From Candidatus Altimarinota bacterium (GTDB lineage Bacteria > Patescibacteriota > Gracilibacteria > BD1-5 > UBA6164), in NCBI GenBank assembly GCA_010119095.1, contig SAAG01000001.1, forward strand, positions 1 through 64,000: DNA of 64,000 nt, read 5' to 3'. The stretch's first letter is position 1, and each line of letters starts with the position of its first letter. Positions 34,067-45,404 of this stretch are shown one piece after another. The position numbers and the translations under genes were made by a program. The notes beneath the pieces are model-generated. The model made no database searches. It was not told where the DNA came from and saw only the letters and a program-made list of their open reading frames with translations.

Positions 34067-35975
34067 AATTTTTATAATTATCTGTTTCTATAAAGAGTTC
34101 AAACCATATCATAAAGTTTAAAAATGACCATAAAAACCTACCGTTATCTTTTCTGTTTAATAAATGTTCTTCTAACAAGTTTTCAACTACATCATAATCA
34201 ATAAACTCTGTTTTTAAAACTTTTTCTTTTGAAAAATATTTATCCGTGATATCTTTTAAATCTGTTATTAACCATTTTGAATATGGTATCTCCATACCAA
34301 AATTTGGTCTTTTATAAATTTCCTTTGGCAAAATATTTTTAAATGTTTCTTTTTGTATTATCCTTCTATCTGTTAGACTTACTTTGAATCTTTCAGGTAT
34401 AGAAAAAGCAAAATCAGTAATACTCTTTTCTAAAAATGGAAACCTTGTTTCAATACTATTAGCCATAATCATCCTGTCATTTTTTATCATCAAATCTCAA
34501 ATCAAAAATAATTTAAAATCTATATTGGCAAGTTTTGATAAATCCTCTTTAAAATTTAATCAAGCAAAAATATCTCTAAAAAATGAGACTGTTTCATTGT
34601 AATTTATTCATTTAAATAGTGTAGTTTGAGTCTTATGATTTAGTATATGTCTCCAATAGTAATGTGATGTAGGTATATCAAAATTGCTTCACTCTGTAAA
34701 TCTCTTGGCTTTGAAATCAAAGCTTAATTTTTTTGTACTAACTGGAAGTTTATGTACCAAGTTAAATATTCCACTTCTGATAAAATTTGGAACTAAACTA
34801 TTATATTTTTTTCTTATTAAGTATGCTTGATGAGTTTCATATGCTGAAAAGTTTTCATCTCATCATTCACCAGATAATAAAACTTTTACATATTTTTTAG
34901 CTTCTTTGGCAAGTAAAAATGTAGGAATTGCTGATCAATCTGCATAAGGTTCATCTGTAAAAGACATATATCTATGTAGATTATCCCTTATATCGTTTGA
35001 ATTTACTATTATTTCATGATGAATAGTTTCTGCATAATCAGACATTATTTTTTGATATTTTGACTCATCAAAACTGGATTCATTTACCTTTATAGAAAAA
35101 GTATGCATTCATTTTGATTTATTGAGATACTTTAACATCCCTACAATCACACTTGTATCAATTCATCCTGACAATGTTGATCACAATAGAGCATCGCTAT
35201 TTGTATTTCTTGAAATAGAATCTTCTACCAAATAAAAAAGATTTTTTTTAGCATCTTCAAATGATAAATAATAATCGATATTTTCTTTTATTTTGTAATA
35301 CTCTTTAACTTTATAATCACCTACTTTTAAATCATATTCTATAAAATGTCCTCAATCAAGTTCATTTATTCATTCAAAAGCTGTTAACTCTCCTGGAATA
35401 TATCAAAGTCAAAAGTAATGAAAGATTGCTTCTTTATTGATTTTTTTTTCAAATCAATTTATTTGTAAAAGTGATTTGATTTCTGAAGCGAAATATAGAT
35501 TACTCCTGACTTCAGTGTAAAATACTGGTCTAGTTCAATAAAAATCTCTCACTATATATACTTTTTGTTTATCTTTATCAAATATAGAAAATGTAAAATA
35601 TCAATCTATTTCTTCAAGCAATTTTATAATCCCTATCTCTTTATATAGGTAAGCCAAGGTTTCAGTATCTCCTGATGACTTAAAATTGTATTTACTTTTT
35701 AAGTTGTACTTTGAATTTAATTCTTGATAGTTTGTAATTTCTCAATTGTAGGTCAATACAATACTAGCATCTTCAGTAACAAATGGCATATTAGCATTGT
35801 CAGATAAGTCCATTACAGATAATCTGGTTGCTCAAAAAATGATATTATTTGATTTATATATCCCTCTACTATCAGGTCATCTATGAGCCAAAAAATCCAA
35901 CATATTATTGATGTTAGACTCTTCTTGCAGTACTAAGTTTTCATCTTTAAATATTGATCAAACTATTCCACACAT
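34053..35975 (-). CDS. asnB: Asparagine synthase (glutamine-hydrolysing), AsnB-like
   Basis: The protein has 640 residues. Cys2 of MCGIVGSIF is the glutaminase nucleophile; FLAHRGPDSRG and YNGEITNYQEL complete the Ntn domain. The synthetase domain has the PP-loop LSGGIDTSVIVG (about 266-277), LSGEGGDENFSAY and DLMIKNDRMIMANSIETRFPFLE. In exopolysaccharide clusters such enzymes often amidate a sugar acid or a peptide instead of supplying Asn. It is coupled to a GtrA gene upstream (13-base overlap) and to the flavoprotein downstream. Confidence 0.93.
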
Positions 35976-36343
35976 CTATCTTTTTTAAATAAATTATTTT
36001 TTAAATAAAATGACCCTAAAAATATTATTCACACAGACAAAAGTTTACTTAAAAAATAGTTTATATCAAGATAAGAATAAAAAAAGTACAAAAAAATAAA
36101 TTCCCCTAAAAATACTCATAGAGTTTCAATTAAAAGAAACTTTAAATAATATTTTTTGAAATTTATTTTGTTTTGAAAGATAAATGGTGTAATCAAAAAA
36201 GCTACCAATGATCAAATTAGAAATGATGTAACAAATGATACATATACTTCAATTTCTAAGAGTTCTACCATTGAAAAATAAATACATAAATCTGTACTTA
36301 GAGGTAGAACTGAGAAAAATGAATATCTAATTAATTTTTTCAT
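35963..36343 (-). CDS. GtrA-family membrane protein
   Basis: The protein has 126 residues and four hydrophobic helices; basic residues such as FQNKINFKKYYLKF sit between helices 2 and 3, as in GtrA flippase-type proteins that help move undecaprenyl-linked sugars. It overlaps asnB by 13 bases. A second GtrA domain, fused to a kinase, is at 25867. Confidence 0.75.
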
Positions 36344-36355
36344 TTTACATTATTC

Positions 36356-36892
36356 TTATGGTTGTCTTTGTTCTTCAATAACTTTTAAGTAGTCCTTTGC
36401 AAACTTAAATCATGGATCAATTTCCAAAGCTTTTTTTATATTTTTCTCAGAAGATTCCAAGTCTCAAGTCACTGAGTAAATAACACCTATATCATATAAT
36501 AAATTTTTATTTTTCCAATCAGTTAACTCATTTGCCTTATTTAGATAATCCAAAGCTCAACTATAGTTATTTTCTATTACAGCTAATCTTCACATTAATC
36601 TAAGAATATCTGGGTTATCCTTGCTTATTTCACTTTCTTTCTTCAATCTTTCTTCAGCTTCCTTGTAAGATCAACTATTAATTAGATTTTCTACAACTTT
36701 TAAATCTACTGGGATAATTTTTATTACTTGTTTTTTTGTTGGTTCTTCTTTTTTAACAGATCATGAATCAACTAAAGCTTCTTTATTTTTTCATGATTGT
36801 TCATCTAATCATGTTTTATTTTCAGTTTTTCAATTGTTAGCACAACTACTTATTAACAACATAGCTATAAAAAACAATACATATATTTTCAT
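36356..36892 (-). CDS. Lipoprotein with TPR repeats
   Basis: The protein has 178 residues. A lipoprotein signal peptide (MKIYVLFFIAMLLISSC, lipobox ending at C17) is followed by a Lys/Glu/Gly-rich linker and at least three TPR-like helix pairs (YKEAEERLKKESE, GALDYLNKANELTD, SEKNIKKALEIDPGF). It should lie on the outer face of the membrane as a protein-interaction scaffold for the glycan genes. Confidence 0.85.
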
Positions 36893-36940
36893 ATTGAGTA
36901 ATTATAAAAATAAACATTATTATTATCTCTATTTTTATAA

Positions 36941-37387
36941 TTATTTCAATTCTTTTTTATTAATAATTGAATATAATCCAATTTTAACTTTACTATTTAG
37001 ACAATAAGACTCTCTATCATATGTCTCACAATTAATTATTTTCTCTATAATAGGCACGAACTCTATATTTTCGTATTTTTTATTAATTAGACAACTAGCT
37101 TTATGGTCAGACTCAATATGTAAAGTATAACAACTTGTAGAAATAACATATATGTTATTTTCTTTGAAATTAAATTTTATATCTTTTTCTATCTCAGGGA
37201 TAAAAAAATACCTATAATTTATATTTTTTTCTGAAAATATAGAATTAATCTTAGATTTAAATTCATCAGGATAATCTGCTAACCATAAACTATCATAATA
37301 TATATTATATTTTTTATCACTATTAAAATTATTCTTTATGTTTTTATAAAAAAATAGAAGATAGTATATAATAATATATGTAATCCA
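36941..37387 (-). pseudogene. Fragment of a membrane glycosyltransferase C-terminus
   Basis: The frame has 148 codons with no ATG, TTG or GTG near its 5' end and starts right after the stop of 37388-39199. It encodes one part-helix and a soluble tail (CYTLHIESDHKASC, YENIEFVPIIEKIINCETYD ... KIGLYSIINKK) like the C-terminal tails of the membrane glycosyltransferases nearby. Most likely a 5'-truncated remnant. Confidence 0.55.
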
Positions 37388-39199
37388 TTAATTAAATAGT
37401 TTAATAAAATATACAGTATTATCTATTTTATTATAAATATATTCTACCTCTTCATCTAATAATGCTGTATTGACTTCAAATAACTTATTATATTCTCTTT
37501 CTGTTCAGATGTCTCCAATTATCTGTAATCAATAATTTTTATCAAATAATTCTTTAAATGATTTTAAATCATTTAAAATATTTTTTCAAAAACTATAAAA
37601 AATAATAAGAGTGTCTGAAAAATATTCTCAAGAAAAAAACTTATCCTTTTTTAAGGTGTCAATACATGGGTAAATTGCATAAATAAATGGGGCCCAAAAA
37701 ATAAACTTATATTCAAACTTACATGATAACATAACTGTAGATATGACATTTGGTCATTTTATTCATACGATATTGTAATCCATGTAAAACAAGTTTATAT
37801 ATTTTTTTATTATATCTCATGGATCCAATATACAAGGAGCTCATCAATCAGTTAGATATACAATCTTTTTTCAGTCTTCTAATAAATTATTTAGTTTTTT
37901 TAAATCTTCTCATAATAAATATATTTTATTTAACTCTTTATCGATTTTGATTTTTGAGCTTTCTTTTGTATCAATATCATTTTTTAAATCATCTCAGTAA
38001 TAAAAGTTTTTGTTCTCTATATCTATTCAAGCTCAAGTTAACAATTTCTTTACTCAATCAATCGTTTCACAAAAAATATGATCTGCATTTTTAATTATAT
38101 CCAATGTCTTATTTGTAAATCCAAATATATTACTTAATGGTGATGATAAAAAATAAAATATTTTTTCTTCTCAATACTTATTGTATCTCATATATCATTT
38201 AAAGTCGTCCATTATTTTATGATACAAAAACAATGTGATTTTTTTATAGTTTTTACTATAATATTTTAATGATTCACTATTAAAACTATCTTTTGTATCA
38301 ACATAATTAACATATCCTAAATCAGTTGGATACATTACCTCAATATAATAATTATTTGGAATTTCTATGTTTTTTAAAAAGTTTAGTAAATCTTCTTTAT
38401 CATTAAAATTAAGTATTAATGTTGACTTAGATATCAAATCTCATAATCAAAATAATTTGATAAATTTATTTGTTTTTAATACAAAATAAGTAATTATTTC
38501 ATTAATTTCGTCTTCTCTATTATTTTTATAATCTCAGAGATATATAAAGTTTCCATAATTTGCATGTGATATTGAATAATAATTTATTAATTCACTATGA
38601 TACTGATTTACATATACTTTATTAAAATACTTATTTAAATATATATTGATTTTAATACTTTCTTGTCAAAATATATAGTCGTCTCCATAATAAAGAACCA
38701 ATATATCTGAAACATTATTGAAATTTATATTAAAAATATCTGAAACATCTTTAATTTCTATGTTTTTTAAATCTAGTTTATTTAATAATCAAGTGAGTCA
38801 CAATGAATTATTTGTATATATCACTTTTGAAAAAGACAATAAATCTAAATCCAATTTTGATAAATTTCATATATCCCCATCTACTCAAATATAAAAAATT
38901 GTTTGATCTTCTAAACTTTGACAATTTTTTCAAAGCTTAAAAATCAAAGGTATGTCAAAATTATCATTTAAATACTCTAACAATTTAATTGTAGGTAAAT
39001 CTACTGTTTTTTGCTTATCTAAAGGAGTAATTTGTCAAAATGAGAATTTTTCTCATATAATAATTTTATATTTATACTTTTCATTTCCTAAAAAAACTAT
39101 ATTTAATGAATTGTCATAATAATCTACTTTAACTTTTATTTTATGATATAAATAGTATTTTATAATAAATCTTTCAGCATCCCTTAAATTAAGCCTCAT
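37388..39199 (-). CDS. Tetrapyrrole-methylase-like C-terminus fused to an unknown N-terminal domain
   Basis: The protein has 603 residues. About residues 1-340 are not recognised; they contain alternating strands such as QTIFYIGVDGDIGNLSKL and DILVLYYGDDYIFGQE. The remainder resembles RsmI-type SAM-dependent methyltransferases of the tetrapyrrole-methylase fold: YFLSSPLSNIFGFTNKTL, ADHIFCETIDGVKKLL, KKIVYLTDGGAPCILDPGD. Such a fold also occurs in peptide-backbone N-methyltransferases of borosin RiPPs, which fits the peptide-modification context, but the RsmI-like motifs are the stronger match. The gene is next to a radical SAM gene. Confidence 0.6.
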
Positions 39200-39206
39200 A
39201 TTTTAT

Positions 39207-40166
39207 TTATTTAGACAATATTGGTTTTATAAAATCCTCTCAGTATTTTATTACATATTTTGAAGTAAATCATGTACAATCATTAAAATAAATACAATTT
39301 TCACAATCTTTTTTCATATAAAATCATGTATCGAAATTATATTTTTCTCATTTTGGTTTCCTTCTATCTAAATCGAACTGAAAGTCATAATTATGATACT
39401 CTTTATCAAAAATACATCTTCAAATATTATGAAATTTCATAGTTATTTTTAGCTTATTTTCTGATATTTTTTGTAATTCATTATAAAGTTTTAGTATCTT
39501 GGAAATTTCAACTCAAACATCATTTGGATTAGCTAAATATTTATCATGAAATTCTTCAGGAAATAAATCAACTGGGACATACATTGTAATATTAAGTAAA
39601 TTTACGCCAAGTTTAATCATCAATAGTAAAAAACCTTCAAGTTGATTAACATTATCTTTAACGAGCACAAAATTAACTATCGTATTTATTCATTCTTTCT
39701 TACAATTCAACATTCATTGAATAGTCTTTTTATAAGCTCAAGGTACTCACATAATCTTATCTGACAATTCTTCTTCATAAGCATGTAAAGAAAAATTCAT
39801 ATCTTCTATTTTGTGTTCTTTTAGTTTTTTAACAAATTTTAAATCATTTAACCTAATTCAATTTGTTTGAAATGTCTGTTTTAATCATAAAGAATTTCAA
39901 AACTCCAATATATTGAAAATTTCTGGATGCATAGAAAAGTCTCATCCTTCATAAATTATACATCAAGCTCAATTATTTTTTCTTTCTAATACAGTATTCT
40001 TAATTCTTTCAAATGAATAAAAAGTTTGATAATCTTCTTCTTTTCTTAGTCATGTGTTTTCATCATCAATTTTTGAAACTTGAGCATTACAAAAACCACA
40101 TTTCGCATTACATACCATTCACACAAATACTCATTGTGTATAATCTTTCTGATAATTTGTAGACAT
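39207..40166 (-). CDS. Radical SAM protein with C-terminal Cys motif
   Basis: The protein has 319 residues. CNAKCGFC lies at residues 19-26 and the SAM-binding GGE motif is GGDF. The FSLHAYEEELSDKIMGVPGAY motif is shared with the family in this window. The C-terminus has DCENCIYFNDCTG, a possible ligand set for an auxiliary [4Fe-4S] cluster. It ends 7 bases before the tetrapyrrole-methylase fusion and is 36 bases downstream of the TPR gene. Confidence 0.85.
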
Positions 40167-40202
40167 AATTTATATGTAATAAAAATTTAATAAAATACTT
40201 TT

Positions 40203-40685
40203 TTACTTAATACTATTTATCATATTTTGTATTTTTTTTACAAAACTTTCATCATATTTTGATGTTTCAGTATTATTTTCAGACTTACTATCAGAATCGC
40301 TTTTAATTTGAAGGAAATTTATTAAATTTTGATTATTAGGCTCCATTTTTTGTGCTAATTTTAAATATTTATCAGCATTTTTTTTATCATTTAAGTTTGT
40401 AAAAACAACTCAAAGATTAAAAACTACATTAAAATTCTTTCATTTGGTTAATAAATCTCATTTTTTATAATAGACTAATGACTCTTCAAGATTTTTTTCA
40501 ATCATATATATTTCTCATAATCATAACAAACAACTTATATAATTTTGTAATAAATTATCATCTTTGCTAAAATCCTCATTTTCATATGATGTATAAATTT
40601 CCATTAAAATTTTCTTTGCTTCTTCTACTTTTCATTGATTTTTCAATGAGTATCATTCTTCAAGTCTTTGTCAGATTGTATTCAT
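40203..40685 (-). CDS. Small TPR-repeat protein
   Basis: The 160-residue soluble protein contains about three TPR-like pairs (EEGYSLKNQGKVEEAKKI, GLGEIYMIEKNLEESLVYYKKG, NADKYLKLAQKMEPNNQNL). No signal peptide. It lies between the nitrogenase-like component-1 gene and a radical SAM gene and may be a scaffold or chaperone for them. Confidence 0.75.
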
Positions 40686-40708
40686 ATTATAGTAATTAAT
40701 AATAAAAT

Positions 40709-41968
40709 TTACATATTCAACATATTAGCAATTCTATTGATAAATAATAAAGTTCATTTATATCAAAAATAAGGCTCATAAGTGTAAACATGATAATCAT
40801 AACTTGGAAAACCAAACTGCATAATTTTTGTTTTAGAATATCAATTTAACTTATTGTGAGAATTAGAAATAAATAAGTCTATATTATCTACATCCTCCTC
40901 ATTATTAAAATAACCTACTACTTTATCTTTATCAATAACTATTGATTTATTGTTACTGATGTGTTTTTCTTCTCAATGAATATATATTTTTTCTAGTTCA
41001 AATCATAGAGTATTAGATAAATCAACAATTCAATTTAATAAATATGGGTCTCAGTAAAAAGAAATCTTTTTTCAGATAAATGTATGCGGGATAACCCATT
41101 TGATTATATCTATCTTATTATATAAAGTTAATTCTTTTTCTATAAATTTTTTAGCTTTTTCTTCGACATTGAAATGTTCTCAAATAGTATTTATAAACTC
41201 TCCTGTTTTATCAAATCAAAAAGGCAAGTCTAACTCTAGTAAATCTGCATCTAATCTATTAGCTATTTTTTTTGCTGCTTTTCTTCAGTATGGTAATGAA
41301 ATAATTGTTCATGCATTTTTCACATTTAAAATATCTTCAAATTTTCATCAATCAAGCCATATTGATACTACATTTAGTCCAAGTGATTCAATAATTCTTT
41401 TTAACTCCTCTACATTTGCTATACAATCTCATTCTCCTCTATCAAAAAGATTTCAAATTATAGCAATATTTGTTTTTTCTGTTTTTCATCAATCGATATC
41501 AATATTTTTCGCTATAGAAAATAATAAATCACTATATCAATCTAACCAACAATCTGTCATTGATCTAGAAGGAATATTGAAAATTGGTTTATTTGTTTTA
41601 TACGATTCTTTAACTTCTTTTATTATTCAATCGTAATCTGTTCAGACTATTTGACTCATTGGCATTGAGGAAACAAATAATTGCTTTACAAAATCTTGTT
41701 CATATACAATCTTTAATGTTTCAATAAATCTATTATTTCTATTTCATATTACATTATCTGCATCAGCAATTGTAGATAGAAATTTATGCTTTCAATCTGC
41801 TTGCCTTAAATTAGAAGTGATATCATGATTTCATTGAACAAAATCATTTTTAAAGAAAAAACAATCTGGACTATCTATCCATAGATATGAATCTTTTATA
41901 GCATTAATTCATAGTAAGACTCAAACAAGATAGGTTACTGGAAAATTATTATTCATATATTGTTCCAT
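40709..41968 (-). CDS. Nitrogenase component-1-like protein (NifD/NifK/BchN-BchB family)
   Basis: The protein has 419 residues. Features of this superfamily are MPMSQIVGTDYDGIIKEV, KPIFNIPSRSMTDCWLDGY, TNIAIIGNLFDRGEGDC followed by IESLGLNVVSIWL, the strand ISLPYGRKAAKKIANRL, and LELDLPFGFDKTGEFI. The order is N-terminal Cys region (C36 in SPDCFF), central Rossmann-type repeats, and C-terminal GDPYLLNGI strand. It lies directly downstream of a larger component-1-like gene with a NifH-like gene beyond. As known for the family it would form part of a catalytic (sub)unit that receives electrons from the NifH-like reductase. The substrate is unknown. Confidence 0.75.
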
Positions 41969-41977
41969 ACTAGAAAA

Positions 41978-43864
41978 TTATTTATTAAAATACTTACTGT
42001 AATTTTTGTAAAATTTCATTTCACATAAATTGATAAGTCAATTTATTGTATCTAATGCCCCTTTATATCAAACAAAAAAGTTTTTTAGATTTATTTGGTT
42101 TAATCATCTTTCAATTATTCTATTATCAAAGTATAAATCTGAATAAATTAAATCAAATTTACTTTCTTTAAACTTTTTTTCAAAACTTTTTTCATCAGAA
42201 AAAAATCATATTTTAACTTTTTTATTTTTTAATCATATAATTTCTTTTATTTCCTCGTGATTTCAATCTTGCTTAGTATAATCATTATCATTCCTATTAT
42301 TGTTTGTAAAATTGTCATATACATATATTTCTGTATTAAATCACATCTCATCTAGAAAGTCTATTATATCAACATTATTCATATAATCTGAATTTATAAA
42401 TTTTTCAACCTCTTTTTTCCCAATCAGAAAAATTCATACAGTATATGACTTTGATTTTACATATTCAACTTTATTTTTATACATATCTTTATAACTTTCT
42501 CACAACAAATCTTTTGAGACTTTGATCCCTAATTTCTCTCATATAGATGAAATCCATTCATCAGTATATTTAATAGAATATGGATAAACTGGAAGTATAT
42601 AATCTACTCATAATGATTGAAAAGGATATTCAAAAATCTCTTTCTGAAAATTATTTGGCGAAAATACAAATAACTCTGATTTTAGCATCAGTGGTAATAA
42701 TCTAACATCTATAGTAGGTAAAAAAGATGTATTTATTTTCACTCATAATTTATTAAGCTCCTCTAATAAATTCTTTTGATATATATTCTCATGAAATCAA
42801 AATATAGATATAGATTTAGGTATCTTTTCTAATTTATTTTTATCTATATCATCCAAATATTTTTCAAGTAGCTCGATTTTTTGTTCAAAAGGAGTTTTTT
42901 CAAGTTGTCATTGTAAAATAAATGGTATATCTATTTTATCTTTTGCTTTTTTAAGTACAGAAAAAATATCATCTCATACAATTCTTGGAACACAGCAACA
43001 ATTAAAACTAATTACCTTTGTATTATTTTTTTCTATATTATCTTGTATATATTTCACTGCTTCTGATAATTTATCAGTTCCTTTTCACATTACGATATCT
43101 TCTTCACTCAAATCAGTAAATAACCCTATTGAGTTTCATTCATTTTTTCATGATAAATATTGTTTTTTTTCATCGTCAGTTAAATAAAAATATTTATCAA
43201 AACTATGATCATAAAATCAAGAAGGAAAATTAAAAAAATGATATCCTTTATTCTTGTTATTTGGAGAAATTCCTTTACATTCTCTTTCTGCATGGGAAAT
43301 AGATGCTTCAGGTAAATTTAAACTTATACTCTGATCCAGATTTCTAAAAACACCTTCATGTATTAAAAATCTATATTTTTGTAATGGATGATTCCAATTT
43401 TGTATTATTGAGAAAGGAGGTCTTTCTGCTTTCCAAAAAATCTGGTAATATTCTTTTTTTGCCTTAATATCAATAGATAAGATTTTTAATAGTTCATCAA
43501 ATATTAAATCACTTCATTTTACTAAAAAAAATACCAAAAACTTTAAAAAACTTTCGTTTTGAATTTCACTATGAACTCACATACATATGTTATTTGTACA
43601 CAATAAGGAACCACATTTTTTTTCTCAGAGATTATCTTTTATATTGAGGGGTAAAATCTCTCATGATAATTTATCAATGATTATTATATTAAATTTATCA
43701 TTAATCCACTCTATACTTTTTATTTCTATCAAAGATGAAAAAGCTGGAAAAACTGAAGTAAATAATTTTGTAAAAAAAACACTTGTTTGTAGTGATGGCT
43801 TAAATTTCTTACCCAAGAAATCTTTTGGTTTTATAACTCTATTTTTAAAAATTGTTTTCTTCAT
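41978..43864 (-). CDS. Large nitrogenase component-1-like protein
   Basis: The protein has 628 residues. Cys residues C84, C89 and C94 (KKCGSLLCTNNICMG) and the motif SFNCCCVPRIVGDDI (about 285-299) match the region of nitrogenase component-1 proteins where cluster-ligand Cys and the IGDD block occur. Rossmann-like repeats follow (SISIFGFHENIYQKNLL, VYDNF.., KKVKIGFFSD) with SLGVDYILPVYPYSIKYTDEW. It is longer than NifD or NifK (about 480-520), with an extra N-terminal domain of about 80 residues. Ten bases separate it from the smaller component-1-like gene, so the pair probably makes a heteromer. Confidence 0.7.
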
Positions 43865-44567
43865 AGTATTTTATTGTTTTATCAAAATTAATTAATTCAA
43901 ATACTCATTTATCTATAAATTCTTTATATAAGTTTTTTATTTCTTTTCTTGTTACTGTAATTCAATAGTATCACTTAATTTCATTATAAGGTTTTATTGG
44001 ATAAATCAAAAATAATTTTCTTATAAAGAATTTACTATGCAAAAACAATAATATTTCTGGGATATCTAAATAATTATATTTCTGGGATATCTAAATAATT
44101 ATATTTCAGTATAACAGTATGAAAAAATAATTTTTCACTAATTTTATTTTCTTCTAAAAATGCTAAAAAAATTTTATATTTTATAAATGCTTTATTATTT
44201 CAGTATATGTAATTAAAATTATCCTCTTTTAATGAGTTACATGGTATTTGTATTATATCAATATATTTAAAAATTTCTTTATTAATCTTTTCTGTATCAT
44301 TTATAACTCAAGATGTTTTAATTATAATTTTTTTCAAGGACAATATTCTTTTATAAATAAGACTAAGTCCAATAAATTATTATAATTAAAAGGCTCAACT
44401 CATCATATATAAATATCTCATTTTTTATCTTTGTTTAATAAAACTTTTTCCTTTAATTTATCTATATCAGTATTTCCTTTTTTCCAGTCAAAATCACTTA
44501 CATAATTTTTTGAACAAAAAATACATTTATTTTTACAATCGTTATTTATATCTACTATTATTTCCAT
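43845..44567 (-). pseudogene. Radical SAM gene broken by an A-run frameshift and a 25-bp tandem duplication
   Basis: It starts MEIIVDINNDCKNKCIFC with a complete CxxxCxxC (residues 11-18) and GGVEPF in the GGEP position. At an A7 run (minus strand; 44328-44334) the frame shifts; one extra A would join it to KKIIIKTSGVINDTEKINKE. A second shift arises from a 25-bp tandem duplication (44052-44101); removing one unit joins KYNYLDIPEI to LLFLHSKFF. The end codes a tail YGITVTRKEIKNLYKEF and overlaps the next gene. Position between the NifH-like gene and the component-1-like genes makes it the analogue of an accessory maturase. It is either decayed or rescued by slippage; sequencing errors are also possible. 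Confidence 0.7.
44052..44101. repeat. 25-bp tandem duplication
   Basis: The unit tatttctgggatatctaaa... (25 bases) is present twice in full, with a 7-base start of a third copy. Loss of one unit restores the reading frame of the radical SAM gene across it. Confidence 0.9.
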
Positions 44568-44572
44568 AATAA

Positions 44573-45403
44573 TTATAACTTACTTGGATTAACTTCAAAT
44601 GACTTAAAAAAACTATCAAATTCTTCTTCTGACATAGGATTTGGTAGTGTTTTACTTTCTTTCTTTACTGTTATTATATCATCAACTAATGTGTCAAACA
44701 CTTTTATTATTTCAGCTTCATCATTATATTCAGACAAAGTCATAGCTTTATATTCTGCACATGAAATCATATCACTTCTTGGTATATAAGCTATTACATC
44801 TAGTCCTATTTTTTTGACAAATTTATTTATTATTTCTTTATCAAGAGTATTACTTCTTGCATTAACTATTACTCATCCGATATAAACTCAGTTTCTACTA
44901 TATTCTCTAACTGCTTTACATATATTATTACATGCATACATACTCATTATTTCTTCTGATATTACTATAAATATTTTTTCTCAGTATCACATCCTTAAGG
45001 GTGATGCAAATCATCAACATACTACATCTCATAGTACATCAAAAAGTATTACATCATAATTTTCTTTTAGTAAATCTACATCATCAAAGATTTCAAACAT
45101 TTTTGAAATTCATCTTCATGCACATCAAGTTCAAGGAATAGGTCATCCTGCTTCAATACAATCGATTCAATTAAATCACTTTACACTTAATTCTTTTATT
45201 GATACATAATCTTCTTGTTTATTCAACATTTCCATAATTGTTTTTATTCTTTTTCATCAGGTAAGTTTTTTTGTTGAATCTGCTTTTGGATCACATCAAA
45301 CTTGCAACACTTTCATTCATTTTTTTGAAAATTGTGCAGATATATTACATGAAATTGTTGATTTTCAAATTCAACCTTTTCAATAAATTGCTATTCTTTC
45401 CAT
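44573..45403 (-). CDS. NifH/BchL-like ATP-dependent reductase (nitrogenase-like iron protein)
   Basis: The protein has 276 residues. P-loop YGKGGIGKST (7-16) and GCDPKADST (36-44) are diagnostic for NifH/BchL/CfbC. TGCAGRG gives C94 and DVLGDVVCGGFA gives C129, the two Cys that hold the bridging [4Fe-4S] cluster. They are 35 residues apart, as Cys97/Cys132 in NifH. The usual ARSNTLDK-type region (VNARSNTLDKEI) follows. The enzyme should be a homodimer that feeds electrons with ATP hydrolysis to the component-1-like proteins downstream. Many P-loop glycines are TGA, so the standard code completely hides this gene. No nifE/N/B or ferredoxin gene is obvious nearby. Confidence 0.9.
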
Positions 45404-45404
45404 A

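Noticed and set aside
34053-37387. Insertion sequences or transposases
   Set aside because: No DDE, HUH or serine/tyrosine recombinase-like protein and no terminal inverted repeats were found around the remnants.
41100-41636. 178-codon plus-strand open frame
   Set aside because: It lies antisense to the component-1-like gene, which has clear family motifs; the plus frame lacks recognisable features.
41978-43864. Frameshift at the 3' end of the large component-1-like gene
   Set aside because: A codon-by-codon reading shows a continuous frame to TAA at 41978-41980; the apparent shift came from reading a TAA in another frame at 41994.
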